This document shows positions 42,175 to 51,100 of a DNA stretch of 64,000 nucleotides, piece by piece. Position 1 is the stretch's first letter. Each line of letters opens with the position of its first letter. The translations under genes and the position numbers were made by a program. The stretch lies in contig NZ_RPDH01000003.1 in NCBI RefSeq assembly GCF_003813775.1, forward strand, positions 372,001 to 436,000, read 5' to 3'. The notes beneath the pieces were generated by a model. The model was not told the DNA's origin. It did no database searches and saw only the letters and a list, made by a program, of their open reading frames with translations. This stretch comes from Chitinophaga lutea. Its GTDB lineage: Bacteria > Bacteroidota > Bacteroidia > Chitinophagales > Chitinophagaceae.

Positions 42175-43047
42175 ATGAATCGATACCGCAGTGTAAAACA
42201 TGTGCTGTATGCCGATCTGAAGGAGATGGGCGAAGTGCCCGTGCGCCAGCCTTTTCCGTCGGTGCATGCCGACCGTGTGGATCCCTTCCTGCTGCTGCAC
42301 CACCTGCAATGGAAGGTGCCCGACGACCGCCCGCTGCGCCATACCGGTGTAGACCCGCATCCGCACCGCGGTTTTTCGCCTGTTACCTTCATCATCAAAG
42401 GCGGCGTGCATCACCGCGATTCGAGGGGTAACAACAGCGTGGTATGGGCCGGGGGCACGCAATGGATGCATGCCGGCCGCGGCATCATTCACAGCGAACG
42501 GCCGCCTGAAGGCATCCTGGAAAAAGGTGCCGAACAGGAAATGCTGCAGCTGTGGGTGAACTCTCCCGCCAGCCGGAAAATGGACCAGCCTGCTTATTTC
42601 GCCCTGCACGCGGAAGATACGCCGGTGGTAAAAGACACGGCCGGCCTTGTGCAGATCCGGGTGATCGCCGGTGAACTGAACGGCGTCAAAGGCCCGGTGC
42701 CGGCGCTTACGCCGGTGAATACCTTCATGGCGGAATTCAAAGCCGGCGGCGAATATGAGTTCGCCTTACCCGCCGGCCACCACGCGTTCATCTACGTGGT
42801 CCACGGCGTGGTGGAAGTAACGGGCGGAAGCGTTTACACCACCTATCATGCCGTGGTATTCAACGACGACGGCGAGGGCATCGGCCTGAAGGCGGACGCA
42901 GACAGCCTGGTGTTCATTGCTTCCGGCCAGCCGCTGAACGAAAAGATCGCGGCCAACGGCCCTTTTGTGATGAATACCGAAACGGAAGTGCTGGAAGCCA
43001 TGCGCGACTACCGCATGGGCAAAATGGGGATCCTGATCGAGGATTAG
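42175..43047 (+). CDS. Pirin family protein
   Basis: 290 residues, normal for two-domain pirins. The N-terminal cupin has the pirin metal ligands: HPHRGFSPVTFIIKGGVHHRDS (two histidines at its start) and GGTQWMHAGRGIIHSERPP, with the further His and Glu. DPFLLLHHLQWKVP also matches the family start. Pirins are iron-binding cupins, some with quercetinase activity, mostly linked to oxidative stress. The C-terminal cupin has no complete metal set. It is third in a four-gene group and cytoplasmic. Confidence 0.92.
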   Translation: MNRYRSVKHVLYADLKEMGEVPVRQPFPSVHADRVDPFLLLHHLQWKVPDDRPLRHTGVDPHPHRGFSPVTFIIKGGVHHRDSRGNNSVVWAGGTQWMHAGRGIIHSERPPEGILEKGAEQEMLQLWVNSPASRKMDQPAYFALHAEDTPVVKDTAGLVQIRVIAGELNGVKGPVPALTPVNTFMAEFKAGGEYEFALPAGHHAFIYVVHGVVEVTGGSVYTTYHAVVFNDDGEGIGLKADADSLVFIASGQPLNEKIAANGPFVMNTETEVLEAMRDYRMGKMGILIED

Positions 43048-43077
43048 CCGTACATTTATCCCGTAAACTCCTTTACC

Positions 43078-43782
43078 ATGACGTTACAACAAGTGCTGGA
43101 CGCCATCCGGTCAGCCAGCAGCGAACAGACCCGCAACACGCTCATGAAACACGGCGCCGTTAACATTTACGGCGCAAAGGTGGCCGACCTCAAAATCATC
43201 CTGAAGAAAATAAAGAACGACCAGGCGCTGGCCATGCAGTTGTACGATACCGGCATTTATGATGCCCAGTACCTCGCCGGCCTCATGGCCGACGGTGCGA
43301 AAATGACCGCGCAACAACTCGAACATTGGGTGAAAACATCCGATTCGCACGGCATTGCGGAATACACCGTGCCCTGGGTAACGGCGGAGCATCCCGAAGG
43401 CTGGAAGCTGGCGCTGCAATGGATAGATGCAGGGAACGAAAAAATCGCCACCAGCGGATGGAATACCCTCGGCGGCATCGTGTCGATGAAGGAGGATGCG
43501 GCCCTCGACCTGCCCATGCTGGAAAAATTACTGAAGCGGGTGGAAAAAGACATCCACAAAGCCCCCAACCGGGTGCGGTATACGATGAACGGGTTTGTGA
43601 TCGGCGTCGGTACCTACGTCGGCGCACTTGAACAGAAAGCGGTGGAAACGGCGCGTAAAATAGGCACCGTCAGCGTGGATATGAACGGTACGGCCTGCAA
43701 GGTGCCGGGCGCGGAAGATTATATCAAAGCCTCCCGGAACAGGCCGGGAGGAGTGAAAAAAAAGAAAACGATCAAGTGCTGA
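43078..43782 (+). CDS. DNA alkylation repair protein, AlkD-like HEAT-type
   Basis: 234 residues. The helical, HEAT-like architecture with VLDAIRSASSEQTRNTLMKH, GAKVADLKIILKKIKND, VPWVTAEHPEGWKLALQWID and RVRYTMNGFVIGVGTYVG matches the AlkD-type family (COG4912). In AlkD a DNA-glycosylase acts on bulky or charged alkyl lesions by backbone contacts. The C-terminus is unusually basic (GGVKKKKTIKC). It ends the GNAT-to-AlkD operon and stops only one base before the convergent aldose epimerase gene. Confidence 0.87.
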   Translation: MTLQQVLDAIRSASSEQTRNTLMKHGAVNIYGAKVADLKIILKKIKNDQALAMQLYDTGIYDAQYLAGLMADGAKMTAQQLEHWVKTSDSHGIAEYTVPWVTAEHPEGWKLALQWIDAGNEKIATSGWNTLGGIVSMKEDAALDLPMLEKLLKRVEKDIHKAPNRVRYTMNGFVIGVGTYVGALEQKAVETARKIGTVSVDMNGTACKVPGAEDYIKASRNRPGGVKKKKTIKC

Positions 43783-43783
43783 T

Positions 43784-44653
43784 TTAAAAGAACAGGGCCG
43801 ACCATTGTTTCTGGAACAGTTCGTCCGGCCGCAACTCCAGGATGCCTTCCTTCTCCGTCAGCTCCCCGCTGGCGTTCACGGTGTCCGCAATCCCGCACCA
43901 GGGCTCTATGCACACAAAGTCCGCATCCTTCGCGCTCCAGATGCCCATGTACGGAAAGCCGGGAAACGATACGTCCACACCATGCGCCGTTTTATGGCTG
44001 CGGATGGCAATGGAAGTGGATGCCAGGTTTTTGAAAACGAGTGCGTCTTTATAAAACAATGATTTTTTCAGCGGCAGCTGTCTGGTTTGCTCGAGATAGG
44101 GCAGGGGAGCCGCTTCAATCTGTCCGCCTGGTGAAAGCGGCCATACGCCTGCGGTTTCAGTTTCGTTGAAATGCAGCGCATAATCTTCATAAATAGTATC
44201 CTGTTCCAGCGGCACCCTGAAAGCCGGGTGCGCCCCGATGGAAAAGTACATCATATCGTCGCCCATATTCTGCACCTCGTAGTTCACCAGCAGGGTGGCA
44301 TCCTGCACGGTGTACCGGATGTTCAGGTTGAACGGGAAAGGGTAATTACGCAGGGTTTCTTCGCTGTCTCTTAATGAAAAATTAATACTGGTGGCCGTAT
44401 GCAGGGTGACGGTAAACGTCATGTCGCGGGCAAAACCGTGCCTGCCGAGCTGGTATTCGCGGCCTTTATACCGGTAGGTGTTGTTTTTCAACCCGCCTAC
44501 GATGGGGAACAGCACCGGGCTCTTTTTGCCCCAGAAAGCGGGGTCTCCGCTCCAGAGGTATTCCAGCTGGTAGTCTTTCCTGATAATGCTTTGCAGCTCC
44601 GCACCGTGTGCGCTGAAACGCACCTGTAAATAGTCGTTCGAAATTTCTAACAT
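43784..44653 (-). CDS. Aldose 1-epimerase family protein
   Basis: 289 residues, without signal peptide, hence cytoplasmic. It belongs to the YeaD/LacX-like branch of the galactose mutarotase superfamily: FSAHGAELQSIIRKDYQLEYLW and FPIVGGLKNNTYRYKGREY mark the N-terminal part. YFSIGAHPAFRVPLE includes the conserved His, and IEPWCGIADT the catalytic Glu region. Such enzymes interconvert sugar anomers, here probably downstream of the membrane acyltransferase gene. The -7 box at 44679 covers the previous gene's stop codon, so an independent promoter is likely. Confidence 0.88.
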   Translation of the reverse strand: MLEISNDYLQVRFSAHGAELQSIIRKDYQLEYLWSGDPAFWGKKSPVLFPIVGGLKNNTYRYKGREYQLGRHGFARDMTFTVTLHTATSINFSLRDSEETLRNYPFPFNLNIRYTVQDATLLVNYEVQNMGDDMMYFSIGAHPAFRVPLEQDTIYEDYALHFNETETAGVWPLSPGGQIEAAPLPYLEQTRQLPLKKSLFYKDALVFKNLASTSIAIRSHKTAHGVDVSFPGFPYMGIWSAKDADFVCIEPWCGIADTVNASGELTEKEGILELRPDELFQKQWSALFF

Positions 44654-44678
44654 GGATGTAACAGGGTTTGTACTGCGG

Positions 44679-44686
44679 CAAAGTTA
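44679..44686 (-). promoter_or_regulatory. Bacteroidota -7 box TAACTTTG for the aldose epimerase gene
   Basis: The minus strand reads TAACTTTG, matching TAnnTTTG, 25 bases before the ATG at 44653. It overlaps the stop codon of the acyltransferase gene (44684-44686). Confidence 0.5.
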
Positions 44687-45862
44687 CAGTTTCAAACGGA
44701 TTCCTGCTTTGGTGAGACCGCGGGCGATCTGGATAACAACAATGGCAAACAGCAGTGACTTGAACAGTCCCACGATGCCGCCCAGCTGTATCACCCCGAA
44801 AAGCCCGGCGGCTCCCATCAACGCATATACGAAATACGGTACGAGGTAACACAGGAGCGTATCGGAACCGGCGGGCCGGATGATGTCGAACCAGGATGCC
44901 TTGTTTTTCAGGTCGCAGAGCCAGTAGATGGCGATGAACAGGAAGGTGGTGATGCCGCTGCAAATCAGTACCCAGCTGGGCGTGGCGAGTATTTTCGAGA
45001 TGCCCCAGACCGGGCGCGTAACAAAGCCCGCAGCCAGCCATACAACGGCAATCGCGGACAATACGGCTGTCACCGCCTGCCACTTGCCGGCCGCGGCGTA
45101 TTGGCGGAATAACTGCGATACGATCACGCCGGCCAGTACCAGCGTGGGCATGGCGCCGTCTTCCAGCGGGTCGAGGAGGGTGCGGAGGATGCTGCCGCTG
45201 CTGGTGACGCCACCATGGGCCAGCATGCTGCATCCAATAAAAATCACCCAGGCAACAAAGTTCACGGTCAGGCTGCCGCGCCCCAGCACGTAAATGAGCG
45301 CGGTAACGAGGTAGGCCCAGCCGATCAGCCCCAGGATGCCCCACCAGTGCGTGGAGAACGTGATGCCGGCTTCGCCGCCGCGGTAGATGTACGCGAGCAG
45401 CGCAAGGGCAACGATGCCCACGCCTTTGAGGATATTCACGGCCAGCCGCGGAAACCGCTGCGGGTATTGATTCCAGATCAGTATGAAGCAGATGCACGAC
45501 AGCACATTCCAGCCGCCTTTGCCGATGCCCGTGAGCGGCCCGTTGATGTATTCGCCGTTTACGAGGAACAGGCCCATCACCAGCAGGGCCACCGACCGTT
45601 CCAGCACATGCCGCACCAGCCGCAACCGGTTGTCGCCTTTTTTAATCCGGCTCGCAATGGCGTACGGAATGCTCATGCCCACGATAAAAAGAAAGGCGGG
45701 GAATACCGTGTCCGCCAGGCCCATCCCGTCGTCGTTAGCGGCGGTGTGCTCCAGCCAGGCGGGAATATCATGCAGCGTCCACAGGTCGTTCACAAAAATC
45801 ATCATCAGCATGGTAATGGCGCGGGTGATGTCAATGGAAGCAATGCGTTGGGAAACGGTCAT
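44684..45862 (-). CDS. Heparan-glucosaminide acetyltransferase-like membrane acyltransferase (DUF5009 type)
   Basis: 392 residues with about ten membrane helices. The N-terminus MTVSQRIASIDITRAITMLM and FVNDLWTLHDIPAWLEH is the hallmark of this family, with TVFPAFLFIVGMSIPYAI as the next helix. Family members acetylate sugars across the membrane, using cytoplasmic acetyl-CoA, as in lysosomal HGSNAT. Neighbours (aldose epimerase, PL6 lyase) suggest a role in polysaccharide use or cell-wall decoration, but no substrate is indicated. It is 30 bases before the epimerase gene. Confidence 0.88.
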   Translation of the reverse strand: MTVSQRIASIDITRAITMLMMIFVNDLWTLHDIPAWLEHTAANDDGMGLADTVFPAFLFIVGMSIPYAIASRIKKGDNRLRLVRHVLERSVALLVMGLFLVNGEYINGPLTGIGKGGWNVLSCICFILIWNQYPQRFPRLAVNILKGVGIVALALLAYIYRGGEAGITFSTHWWGILGLIGWAYLVTALIYVLGRGSLTVNFVAWVIFIGCSMLAHGGVTSSGSILRTLLDPLEDGAMPTLVLAGVIVSQLFRQYAAAGKWQAVTAVLSAIAVVWLAAGFVTRPVWGISKILATPSWVLICSGITTFLFIAIYWLCDLKNKASWFDIIRPAGSDTLLCYLVPYFVYALMGAAGLFGVIQLGGIVGLFKSLLFAIVVIQIARGLTKAGIRLKL

Positions 45863-45917
45863 AAGAGGGATTTAATACATTCAAGATAAGGAATGGAAGC
45901 GGAATTTTATAATGCAT

Positions 45918-45940
45918 GAGGCCGGTAAAAGACCGGCCTC
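45918..45940. terminator. GC-rich hairpin between PL6 and acyltransferase genes
   Basis: GAGGCCGGT and ACCGGCCTC pair perfectly around a five-base loop, 25 bases after the PL6 stop. There is no strong T-tract on either strand, so termination is only partial or uncertain. Confidence 0.55.
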
Positions 45941-45964
45941 CAGGCATATGAATAACACGTTGGT

Positions 45965-48136
45965 TTATTTGTTCAGTAAAAGCCTGAACTGCTTCTCGCG
46001 GTTACCCGCTTTTAGTTTCACGATGTATACCCCATTAGATTTGCCGCCTGCATTCCAGGTGCGGCTGTATTCGCCGGCTTGCTGGAAGGCGTCGGTGAGC
46101 ACTTCCGCCTGGCCGGCCATATTGTACACCACCAGCTGCACGGGTGCGGCTTCGGTAAGCGTATACCGTATCACCGGGCTGGGCGATACTACCGGGTTCG
46201 GATACACGCTAAGCTGCAACTCTTTCGCTGGTTCGGTTGCCTTTTTATACGCAAGGCCCAGCGGCGCCAGGGGAGTGGCGCTGCCGAACATCCTGAACTC
46301 GATGATGCTGGCCCAGGTACCGGTGTAGCCACTGGCGCCGGTAACGGTCATGCGTACGTAGCGCGCGTTCACGGGACCGAAGGTATTGGTGATGGGTGCG
46401 GCGATCGATCCGGGCGTGGTATTCGCACTGCGGTCTACCACCTGGGTGTAAGTGCCGGTGCTGGTGGTTTTCACCTGCACGTTAAACTGGTAAGCCCGGT
46501 CATCCATACACACCACTTCCGTTTTACTGATGTCGTACACCGCGCCGAGGTCCACTTCTATCCATTGCGGGTACACGCTGGCCGACCAGCGGGTGGCCGT
46601 ATTGCCGTCTACCGCGGCGCTGGCGGGGTTTTCCGCCTGCGGCTGGCTGCTGTATGTAACGGGCTTGTTGAGCGCCAGGTTGACGATGGGGCCGGGCTCG
46701 TCCGGGTCGGGAGGGCCGCCCAGGAATGCCGGGCCCACATCTGAAGGATTGAGCGGTCGGTTGATCACGGTACCGGTTACACGCTCATCGCAACCGACAT
46801 CCTTCAGAGAGGTGCGGGTCTGCCCATCAATGTCTTTGGAAACGGTCACGTCCACATCGAGGCCGGAAAGGGCGATGATGCCGCCCCAGCCCCCCACGCC
46901 GGCGTCGATGGCCGGGCTGGTGGCGCCAATCCGCCAGCTGCCGATGGTTTCAAATTGCGGGTTGGCCATGGTAATCCCGCCGGGATTGCTAATGCCCAGG
47001 GTACCGTTGGCTATATTGCCCATCCAGGTTTCGGAGCCGGTGAGGTTGTTGGCGATAAGCGACTGATCGGCGTCCGCGAAAATATTGTTGGCGACTTTTA
47101 CGCCCGTGGGGGAAAGCGGCCTGCTGCCGTTATTCACGTCGAGCGCCTTGCCGCTGATGAAATCGGCCACCGTATTGTAAGCGATCACGCAGCCCACGAT
47201 CTGGGGGTTGTAACGCACCTCACCGGCGGGATAACTCTCCCCCTTCTGGAGGATGATCACCGCGTCGCCGGTGCTGTTGGCCGCATCCAGGCCGTGGAAG
47301 TAGTTGTTGACGATGTAGTTCTGCGAACCGATCACCCGCACGCCGCCTGTTTGCGCCACGCCTTCACCGAGGAAGAAGTTGGCGTACAGGATATTGCGGT
47401 CGCCATGCCGGAAACAGAACTGCCCTTTGGAGCGACGGAACGTGTTGTACCGGTAAAGGTTCTCGGCGCTTTTGTTGGAAATGATCTCGTTTTCGCCGTT
47501 GCACTCCTGTAACAGGTTGTACTGGAACAGGGTGCGCGAGATGTTGTCCATTTGCCCGCTGTAACCGTTCCGCACGGTTTCGCCGCCGTTGGCGCCGAGT
47601 GGGTCGCGCCGGGCAAAGTGATTGTATTCCACCACGTGATAGTCCGGCGTCTGGTCGCGCACTTCGATCTGCATGGTGGGGTCGGCCGTGTTTTTGCCTT
47701 CGAAATGGCAATGGTCTACCCGCCCGCGTAAACCGTCGAGCACGATCCACTTGGCGCCGGAATTAAAATTGATGATGGCGCACTGCGTAATGCGGTTGTT
47801 GCCGCCGCGGATAGTCACCACATTGCCCGTCACGGTGCCGTTCGTCCACCGGAAACCTTTCACCACGAGGTAGGTACCCGTGACGTTCAGGGTGGAATTG
47901 CCGGTGAATGTTACGCTACCCGCCGTTTCCGCCCGCATCGTAATGGGGCTGGCGGCCGTGCCGGAAGAACTGAAAGTGATGGCGGCATTATTCCAGGTAC
48001 CGTTCTGGAGAATAATGTTGTCGCCCGGCGCCGAAGCGCCGATAGCAGCGTTCAGCTGCGTCATGTTGGTCACGAAACGATCTGTGGCCCATACTGCGTT
48101 GGATAAAAGCAATAATAAAAGTGTAAGTTTTCTCAT
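45965..48136 (-). CDS. PL6-type polysaccharide lyase (chondroitinase B/alginate lyase-like) with F5/8 and T9SS type A domains
   Basis: 723 residues: a signal peptide (1-17) and a right-handed beta-helix catalytic domain (about 18-450) of the chondroitinase-B/PL6 kind, with KSAENLYRYNTFRRSKGQFCFRHGDRN divided here as NTFRRSKGQFCFRHGDRN. The latter contains the conserved catalytic-side Lys and Arg. A discoidin (F5/8 type C) domain covers about 495-630 (DGNTATRWSASVYPQWIEVD), and the last 75 residues are a type A T9SS sorting domain (SVYPNPVVSP, NGVYIVKLKAG). It should be secreted or surface-bound and cleave uronate polysaccharides by beta-elimination; alginate versus chondroitin is not determined. 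Confidence 0.88.
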   Translation of the reverse strand: MRKLTLLLLLLSNAVWATDRFVTNMTQLNAAIGASAPGDNIILQNGTWNNAAITFSSSGTAASPITMRAETAGSVTFTGNSTLNVTGTYLVVKGFRWTNGTVTGNVVTIRGGNNRITQCAIINFNSGAKWIVLDGLRGRVDHCHFEGKNTADPTMQIEVRDQTPDYHVVEYNHFARRDPLGANGGETVRNGYSGQMDNISRTLFQYNLLQECNGENEIISNKSAENLYRYNTFRRSKGQFCFRHGDRNILYANFFLGEGVAQTGGVRVIGSQNYIVNNYFHGLDAANSTGDAVIILQKGESYPAGEVRYNPQIVGCVIAYNTVADFISGKALDVNNGSRPLSPTGVKVANNIFADADQSLIANNLTGSETWMGNIANGTLGISNPGGITMANPQFETIGSWRIGATSPAIDAGVGGWGGIIALSGLDVDVTVSKDIDGQTRTSLKDVGCDERVTGTVINRPLNPSDVGPAFLGGPPDPDEPGPIVNLALNKPVTYSSQPQAENPASAAVDGNTATRWSASVYPQWIEVDLGAVYDISKTEVVCMDDRAYQFNVQVKTTSTGTYTQVVDRSANTTPGSIAAPITNTFGPVNARYVRMTVTGASGYTGTWASIIEFRMFGSATPLAPLGLAYKKATEPAKELQLSVYPNPVVSPSPVIRYTLTEAAPVQLVVYNMAGQAEVLTDAFQQAGEYSRTWNAGGKSNGVYIVKLKAGNREKQFRLLLNK

Positions 48137-48150
48137 AGTGTGAAATTTAA

Positions 48151-48183
48151 AAAACCAGCAGGACGATGTGCCCTGCTGGTTTT
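48151..48183 (-). terminator. Hairpin terminator between the dehydrogenase and lyase genes
   Basis: AAAACCAGCAGG pairs perfectly with CCTGCTGGTTTT around a nine-base loop. The minus strand continues TTAAATT, so it ends the upstream 1331-residue gene and the lyase needs its own promoter or read-through. Confidence 0.8.
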
Positions 48184-48190
48184 GAACGAT

Positions 48191-51100
48191 TTATTCCTTC
48201 ATCAGTTTTTTCGTGATGACCTTGTTGTTGTGCGTGAGTTTGAGTACGTATAAGCCGGATGAAAGCTGTCCAGCCTTGTAGTTCGCCCTGTGCTGCCCTG
48301 CGGGTTGCACGGCATCCGCCAGTATGGCTACCTGCCTGCCGCTGAGGTCGAACAATGCCAGTTGCACGCGTCCTTCACGTTTCAGTGTGTACGTTACTGT
48401 TATATTGTCCCTGAAGGGGTTGGGGAACGTGTGCAGTCCGGGGGACGTTTCGGTCATGTCCACGTCCTGTCCTTTCGCCGCAATGGCCTGGCCCGCCAGC
48501 CCGCTGCCGTGGGTGACGATCAGCTGCGGTGCGTTGCTGCCGGTTTCTTTCGAGTTAAAGGAAAGGATCGGGTTGGTAGCCAGCGAGCTGATAATGGCGA
48601 ACGACACGGTATGGCGGCCTGCTGCTTTTTCTGCGGCCACATAACTGGTCACATCCCAGGTGTAGAAGCGTTTGATTGAATCGGTGATGGTGGTAGACAC
48701 AAGCGCCGTTCCGCTTGCCGCCGGTTTGTTGTTCCAGGTGAGCGTGCTTTCCGTCCAGCTGGTGGTGGCCACGGAATGTGCGCCGAGCGGCACGTTGCTG
48801 TTCCGGTTGTCGGTCAGCGCGCCGTACAGACGGATCTTCACATTGGTCACCGTGCCGGTAATACTGCTGGTATTGAAGGTGAGATAGGTCTGCCGGTCGT
48901 TGCCCGCATCCGGGTTGCTGTTCAGTTTCACGATCAGCTGGTTCGGGTCCGTGGTGCCGTGGGTGACGGTAGCGGCGGTGCCGTTGCGTACATACGCATC
49001 ATGCACAGCGGGGAGGGCCGTTTCCGTAGAACCGCCGCCGGTAACGAATTTCACTTCGGTGTAGCTGTTCCACAGGTTCACGGAGTTGCCGTGGCCGAGG
49101 ATGCGGATGTACTGTGTGCTGGTAGACGGTATGCTGAACGTTTCGAGGTTCAGCGAAGTGCCGCTGCTGCTCAGGCCGGTGGCCACGTTGGTCCAGGTGC
49201 TGCCGTTGGTGCTCGTCTGGATGTCGAAGTTGGAAGAGCGCACATTACCGTTATAGAACGCGATTTGTACGCCGGTAACGGTTTGTACCGTGCCCAGGCA
49301 GAAGGCTATCCACTGTCCGTCGCCCTGCGCGGACCAGCGGGTGGCGAGATTGTCGTCCAGCACGTTCGCGGCAACGTTGCCATCGTCTGCGCTGGCGGTT
49401 ACCGGTTCGCAACCCGGTGCGCCGGTGACGGTGATGTTCACCGCGGCGGAAGTGCCGGTGGCATTATCGTCGTCGGTGGCTTTGGCCGTGAGGCTGTAGC
49501 TGCCGGCGGGCACATTGTTCCAGGCAAAGGTGTAAGGCGCTGTAGTGGCCTCACCCAGTTTGCTGGCGCCATTGAAGAATTCCACTTTCGACACGGTGCC
49601 GTCCGCATCCGCTGCCGTAGCTGTGATGGTGATGTTGGCCGGTGCGGTGAAGCTGGCCCCGTTTGCCGGCGAGGTGATGCTGGCCGTAGGGTTCAGGTTG
49701 CCGCCCGCATCGGTGATCACCGACAGCAAAGGCGGGTTGGAGGTGGCCTCACTGGAATTCCAGAACACACGCGGATCGTGCGCTACCTGGCTCTTCAGCG
49801 CAAAGGCCACCCGGTTTCTGCCGGCTGCTTTTTCCGCCTGCACGTAGGCCGTAACATCGAAATCATAATATGCGTAGGCCGCATTGGTCACCGTCACGGT
49901 CGCCAGCGGATTGGCGCCGGTAGCCGGTTTGTTGTTCCAGGTGAGGGTGTTTTCGGTCCATGTGGTATTGGCTACGGAATACGCGCCTACGCCAACGGAG
50001 GGCACGGTAGTGAGGTCCACCTTGCCATACACCCTGAGCACCACGGCTGCAACCGGGCTGGTTACGGACGTAAGGTCGAACATCAGGTACGATTCCCGTG
50101 CGTTGTTGAGCTGGCCGGTGGGCGATACCTTGGTGATGAGCACGCTGGAATCGGTGACGCCATGCGTGATGCCGGCATTCGTTCCGTCGCGCACATACGC
50201 ATCATGTATCGGAGTGAAGTTCACCGGTGCGGAGGCCACTTTATAATGCGCCGTATAAGTAGCGTCGTTGTCGGTGACGGTGATGTTCTGCTCACGCGCG
50301 CCGCCGTGTGCCCAGAAGTCGAACAGGTACGTGGTGCCGTTGAGCGTTTGCGGGCTGGGGGCTTTCATGGGCCGCACCATGCCGGACAATGATTCCTGGG
50401 TAGACGGTGTGGTGAACGGAATATCGTTCAGCGTGAGCTGTAAGCCGGAAGGAACGGTCTGCAGGGTGAGGTTGGATGTCACCGGGAAAATCTCCACGTA
50501 GGTAGTGTCTTTCCCGCCCTGTGAATCCGTCACTTCGAGGTACAGGCGGTACCAGATATCCGTTTCCGTATGGCCTTCCACCGAAATCGGGAAAGAGCCG
50601 CTGGTGACGCCGTCGTTGATTTCCGGGCCGGGATGCGTGTGGTTGGCATGATGGAAATCTACCCACCAGGTGTACGCGCTGGCCGGCAGGGTGCCGTCTT
50701 CCGTATCGGTGGCCGTACCGGTGAAGCTGATGTTATCGCCCGCGCGGAAGCTGCCGCCGTTGGCCGGACTGGTGATGGTGGCAACCGGCAGGGTGTTGGG
50801 TGCGGTCACGGTCAGGGTGGCGTTGTTGCTCGTAACGCTGCCCGCACTGTTCGTCACCACTACATTATAGCTGCCTGCGTGCGAAGCCTGTACGTTGGTG
50901 ATGGTGTAGGTAGCCGATGTGGCGCCGGAGATATTGGTGGTGCCTTTGCGCCACTGGTACGTGGGCGCTGGCGTGCCGGAGGCCGTAACGCTGAAGGTGG
51001 CGTTCTGTCCCTGCGGCACGGTGATGTTTTGCGGCTGTGCGGTGATCACCGGTGCGGAGTTGCCGTTGTACACGATTTTATAGAGGGAGTTGTTGCCCCT